Positions 61,206 to 64,000 of a DNA stretch of 64,000 nucleotides are shown one piece after another. Made by a program: the position numbers and the translations under genes. The first letter of the stretch is position 1; each line of letters begins with the position of its first letter. Below the pieces are notes generated by a model. It was given only the letters and a program-made list of their open reading frames with translations. It had not been told where the DNA came from and did no database searches. Source of the stretch: Flavobacterium sp. ASV13 (lineage in GTDB: Bacteria; Bacteroidota; Bacteroidia; Flavobacteriales; Flavobacteriaceae); the NCBI RefSeq assembly GCF_000745775.1, contig NZ_KN050752.1:171074-235073 (forward strand). Reading direction: 5' to 3'.

Positions 61206-61352
61206 AGAAAAAAGAAGCAAGAAACAAGAAACAAGAAGAAAGACTTCATAGAAATAGAATAAAGAGAAAGAGCCAAGACTGAAATTCAGTTTGGCTCTTT
61301 TTTATTTGTAATAGAACAAGTCTTTTCTCTTTCTTCTTTCTTCTTTTCTCTA
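61204..61352. repeat. Imperfect purine/pyrimidine inverted repeat around a terminator
   Basis: A ~44-bp purine-rich arm (61204-61247, TAGAGAAAA ... AAGACTT) faces a ~35-bp pyrimidine arm (61318-61352, AAGTCTTTT ... TTTTCTCTA). The purine arm holds repeated CAAGAAA units. The terminator at 61267 lies in the loop. Confidence 0.75.
61267..61303. terminator. Bidirectional terminator between the hypothetical gene and gpsA
   Basis: AAAGAGCCAA-G-ACTGAA pairs with TTCAGTTTGGCTCTTT (one bulged G), followed by a T-run. Confidence 0.85.
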
Positions 61353-61360
61353 AAAAAAAA

Positions 61361-62356
61361 TTAATCCAAAGACTCAGTTAATTTTCTAAATACAGATTTT
61401 GCGTCTTTTCCTTCATATAAAACGGCATAAACAGCGTTTATAATTGGCGTTTTTGCACCGTAACCTTGATTTAGTTTATAAGCACTTTTTGTTGCGTAAT
61501 AACCTTCGGCAACCATGCTCATTTCCATCATGGCGCTTTTTACGGTATATCCTTTTCCAATCATATTTCCGAACATTCTGTTTCTTGAGAAAACGGAATA
61601 TCCAGTAACCAATAAATCGCCCAAATAAGCTGAATCATTGATGTTGCGTTTCATTTTGTGTACTTTTCTGATGAATTTCTTCATTTCGCGAATCGCATTA
61701 CTCATTAAAACCGACTGGAAGTTGTCGCCATAACCTAAACCATGAGCAATTCCTGCAGCAATAGAGTAAATGTTTTTCAGCATTGCTGCATATTCAGTTC
61801 CGATGATATCGTCTGAAATTTTAGCTTTAATGTAATTTCCAGAAAGTGATTTGGCAACATTGCAGGCTTTTTCAGGATCGCCACAAGCAATTGTCAAATA
61901 CGAAAGTCTTTCTAACGCTACTTCCTCTGCGTGGCAAGGACCTGTAATAACACCAATATTGTAATATGGAATATCATATTGAATATGGAAATGTTCTCCA
62001 ACAATTAAGCTTGTTTCAGGAACGATTCCTTTAATTGCCGAGAAAATAATTTTGTCTGATAAAGAAACCGTCATGTTTTTCATTTCGGCATCTAAGAAGG
62101 CAGATGGGATAGCGAAGATTAAATAATCGGCATATTCAATTGCTTCGTTGATATTGTTTGTTAATTTAAGTTTTTTAGTGTCAAACTCTACTGAACTTAA
62201 ATAGTTTGGGTTGTGTTTGTATTTTTGAATGTGCTCGATTGCAGCATCGTTGCGCATGTACCATGCAATCTCAGATTGATTTACGCATAACATTTTTGCA
62301 ATTGCAGTTGCCCAGCTTCCTCCACCAATTACTGCAAATTTTAAATTTTCGCTCAT
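61361..62356 (-). CDS. gpsA: NAD(P)H-dependent glycerol-3-phosphate dehydrogenase
   Basis: 331 residues. N-terminal Rossmann motif GGGSWATAIAKML. Family blocks are visible: SAIKGIVPET, NIGVITGPCHAEEVA, and the catalytic region EYAAMLKNIYSIAAGIAHGLGYGDNFQSVLM with the conserved Lys. The C-terminal part holds DLLVTGYSVFSRNRMFGNMIGKGY. It reduces dihydroxyacetone phosphate to sn-glycerol 3-phosphate for phospholipid synthesis in the cytoplasm. A near-ideal promoter lies ~20 bp upstream. Confidence 0.97.
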   Translation of the reverse strand: MSENLKFAVIGGGSWATAIAKMLCVNQSEIAWYMRNDAAIEHIQKYKHNPNYLSSVEFDTKKLKLTNNINEAIEYADYLIFAIPSAFLDAEMKNMTVSLSDKIIFSAIKGIVPETSLIVGEHFHIQYDIPYYNIGVITGPCHAEEVALERLSYLTIACGDPEKACNVAKSLSGNYIKAKISDDIIGTEYAAMLKNIYSIAAGIAHGLGYGDNFQSVLMSNAIREMKKFIRKVHKMKRNINDSAYLGDLLVTGYSVFSRNRMFGNMIGKGYTVKSAMMEMSMVAEGYYATKSAYKLNQGYGAKTPIINAVYAVLYEGKDAKSVFRKLTESLD

Positions 62357-62374
62357 TATTTTAATAATTTAAAA

Positions 62375-62407
62375 CAAAAGTACTTAATAATGTAGTAATA
62401 ATACAAA
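62375..62407 (-). promoter_or_regulatory. gpsA promoter
   Basis: Minus strand TTTG (62404-62407), 21 bp, TACTTTTG (62375-62382): both elements match the Bacteroidota consensus with normal spacing; the -7 box is 18 bp before the ATG. Confidence 0.7.
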
Positions 62408-62594
62408 ATCTGATTTAAGAAATTTGAAAAACCCCTTTAAATACCACGGTTTTTCAAGTGGTTAGAAAAAAAATAAAAAAATATTTTACGTTGTGCACAA
62501 TAAAACAACTAACCTTACGTTGTAACTGTTTATAAATTAAAATTTTAATGAGTTTAATAAAAATTGAGTTAGTTAGTTTTGTTTTAGTATTGTG
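62408..62594. other. Gene-free stretch between gpsA and the dehydrogenase gene
   Basis: No gene is seen. TTACGTTGT occurs twice (62486-62494 and 62515-62523), and CCAC/GTGG can form a small hairpin near 62442-62462. Nothing else was recognised. Confidence 0.4.
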
Positions 62595-62631
62595 AAAAGG
62601 CGTTCCTAAAGTTACTTTAAGAACGCCTTTT
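62595..62631 (-). terminator. Terminator of the alcohol dehydrogenase gene
   Basis: AAAAGGCGTTC (62595-62605) pairs with GAACGCCTTTT (62621-62631), with an inner AAAGT/ACTTT pairing; the minus-strand transcript ends in a T-run. Confidence 0.75.
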
Positions 62632-62654
62632 CTGATTTAATTAATTTTGAAAGT

Positions 62655-63812
62655 TTAATAACTCAATTCTACGATTGATTTTACTTTTTCTAACGTAACC
62701 AATTGATTTTCGCCTAAACCTTTCCAGCCTCTTTCGTCAAAACGATTTACAATAAAATCAGCTGTATTTGAATATTCTGTTGTGTATTGCGAAAGTTTGG
62801 TGTCCATTCCCATTGTGTGGAAGAACTCAACGGTTTTGTTGATTGCTTCTTTTGCCACTTCGTCATCTGAACCTGTTAGATTGAAAATACGTCTTCCGTA
62901 TTGAGCCAGTTTTCCTTTTTTAGTTTCAAACATCACTGTATACAAACTTGGGCCAATAATTGCCAAAGTTCTTGCATGGTCAATTTCGTATAAAGCAGTC
63001 AATTCGTGACCAATCATATGTGTTGCCCAATCGCTTGGAACACCTTTTTGAATTAATCCGTTTAAAGCCATTGTACAGCTCCACATAAAGTTAGAAGCCA
63101 AAGTATAATCCGTTGGATTCTTGACTACACCAGGACCAACCTGAATTAAGGTCTGTAAAATTCCTTCTGCAATTCTGTCTTGAAGAAAAGCATCATGCGG
63201 ATACGTCAAGTATTGCTCCATAACATGGGTATAAGCATCTACAACACCGTTTTCGATTTGTCTTTTTGGTAAAGAAGCTATCACAGTTGGGTCGCAAATG
63301 GAGAATTGAGGAAATAAAGCGCTTCCGCCAGAAGCTAATTTTTCCTGAGTTGCTTCAATAGTTATCACGTAGCCAGAATTCATTTCACTTCCTGTTGCCG
63401 GAAGTGTCAAAACGGTTCCAAAAGGCATTGCGTTTTCTTTAATCAAAATTCTTTTTTGAAGAATATCAAGCGGATTTCCTTCGAAATTAACAGCGCCAGA
63501 AATAAATTTCACTCCATCAATTACAGATCCACCACCAACAGCAAGAATAAAATCGATTTTTTCTGTTTTTATTACGTCAACAGCTTTCATTAAAGTTTCA
63601 AATCGTGGATTTGGTTCGATTCCGCCAAATTCCACAATTTCAAAGCCTTTCAGATTTTGGATTACCTGATCGTAAATTCCGTTTTTAAAAATACTTCCGC
63701 CACCATAAGCCAATAATATTTTAGCATTTTTTGGAACTAAAGTCGAAAGCTTTTCTATTTGCCCTTTTCCGAAAATTAAATTTGTCGGATTATATAATTC
63801 AAAGTTTAGCAT
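62655..63812 (-). CDS. Iron-containing alcohol dehydrogenase (BdhA/YqhD-like)
   Basis: 385 residues. N-terminal NAD(P)-binding half with LNFELYNPTNLIFGKGQIEKL, AYGGGSIFKNG and AVGGGSVIDGVKFI (GGGS nucleotide motif). The metal-binding half supplies Asp/His ligands in VVDAYTHVMEQYL, HMIGHELTALYEIDHARTLAI. LPATGSEMNSG is a family signature. It resembles NADPH-dependent butanol/aldehyde reductases, so it probably reduces aldehydes in the cytoplasm; the physiological substrate is not evident. Its leader is an octamer repeat array ending in an A-run before the ATG, like that of the WYL regulator gene. Confidence 0.95.
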   Translation of the reverse strand: MLNFELYNPTNLIFGKGQIEKLSTLVPKNAKILLAYGGGSIFKNGIYDQVIQNLKGFEIVEFGGIEPNPRFETLMKAVDVIKTEKIDFILAVGGGSVIDGVKFISGAVNFEGNPLDILQKRILIKENAMPFGTVLTLPATGSEMNSGYVITIEATQEKLASGGSALFPQFSICDPTVIASLPKRQIENGVVDAYTHVMEQYLTYPHDAFLQDRIAEGILQTLIQVGPGVVKNPTDYTLASNFMWSCTMALNGLIQKGVPSDWATHMIGHELTALYEIDHARTLAIIGPSLYTVMFETKKGKLAQYGRRIFNLTGSDDEVAKEAINKTVEFFHTMGMDTKLSQYTTEYSNTADFIVNRFDERGWKGLGENQLVTLEKVKSIVELSY

Positions 63813-63819
63813 TTTTTTT

Positions 63820-63857
63820 AAGGTTCTAAGATGCTAAGCTACTAAGGTTCTAAGGTT
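63820..63857. repeat. Octamer repeat array in the dehydrogenase gene leader
   Basis: AAGGTTCTAAGATGCTAAG, then CTACTAAGGTTCTAAGG: CTAAGGTT-like units with a period near 8. On the gene strand the leader ends AGAACCTTAAAAAAAATG. Confidence 0.75.
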
Positions 63858-63961
63858 TTTTCTTTGAACTTATTTAATAAACTTAGCATGGTTGTTTGTT
63901 TAATTTTGTTACTCATCTATTTGCTTATAGGACATTAGCCTTTTAAAATTACTAAGGGAAT

Positions 63962-64000
63962 AACCTTAGAACCTTAGCATCTCAGTCCCTTAGCACCTTA
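63962..64000. repeat. Octamer repeat array, opposite orientation, at window end
   Basis: AACCTTAGAACCTTAG (63962-63977) is the exact reverse complement of 63842-63857, and further CTTAGCAT/CTTAGCAC units run to the window edge. The ~104 bp between the two arrays holds no recognised gene. Confidence 0.75.

Noticed and set aside
63820..64000. CRISPR-like reading of the octamer arrays
   Set aside because: The units are about 8 bp, have no unique spacers of constant length and no cas genes lie nearby.
1..64000. tRNA, rRNA, insertion sequences and prophage genes
   Set aside because: Scanned for by eye across gene-free regions and gene products; none recognised. A small RNA without coding features could still be missed.

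Overview
The window looks like a chromosomal segment of a Flavobacterium-type member of the Bacteroidota. It is AT-rich, carries secreted proteins with type IX secretion (T9SS) C-terminal signals of three kinds, has TAnnTTTG-type -7 promoter boxes with few Shine-Dalgarno sites, uses several TTG starts, and contains flavobacterial housekeeping genes (bioB, ribF, glyS, thiL, lepA, pheS, gpsA). No rRNA, tRNA, insertion sequence, prophage or CRISPR array was recognised.

Layout. 1-16.8 kb: four consecutive giant secreted proteins on the + strand, the first cut by the window edge. All end in the same ~530-residue C-terminal module but carry different N-terminal heads: Ig-like repeats, 14 delta-60 repeats, a Gly-rich plus FN3-like head, and a Gly-rich plus Ig-like head. 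16.8-25.8 kb: a JmjC/cupin protein, bioB, a small membrane protein, ribF, a secreted zinc metalloprotease, a ComF-like protein and glyS. 26.0-30.2 kb: a signalling block made of an orphan LytTR regulator with Glu at the phosphoacceptor position, a 78-residue secreted protein, a TPR lipoprotein histidine kinase and its overlapping LuxR-type response regulator. 30.3-35.5 kb: thiL and a 1351-residue T9SS type B protein with eight internal repeats. 35.8-40.5 kb: two DinB genes facing a WYL regulator, two small membrane proteins, and a pentapeptide-like membrane protein bracketed by two nearly identical hairpins. 40.6-42.4 kb: lepA.

42.6-55.2 kb: a polysaccharide-degradation cluster. A divergent Nudix-fold regulator with a degenerate catalytic box faces GH2, GH97, GH3, a SASA-type acetylesterase and GH95, all exported. 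The enzyme set suits trimming of an acetylated, fucosylated and galactosylated hemicellulose such as xyloglucan; this is inference. No SusC/SusD pair lies in the window. 55.3-64 kb: a coupled lipoprotein hydrolase and outer-membrane protein, a membrane-bound AraC regulator, CvpA, a conserved hypothetical, pheS, another hypothetical, gpsA and an iron-type alcohol dehydrogenase.

Between genes there is a rich set of small repeats: octamer arrays (CTTAGAAC-like) just upstream of five minus-strand genes, sometimes joined to the -7 box; a GC-rich palindromic element; a hairpin with perfect 19-bp arms; and several dispersed hairpin families. Start codons were moved inward where a signal peptide, lipobox or -7 box made the longer frame unlikely. 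All family assignments come from reading motifs; no database search was run.
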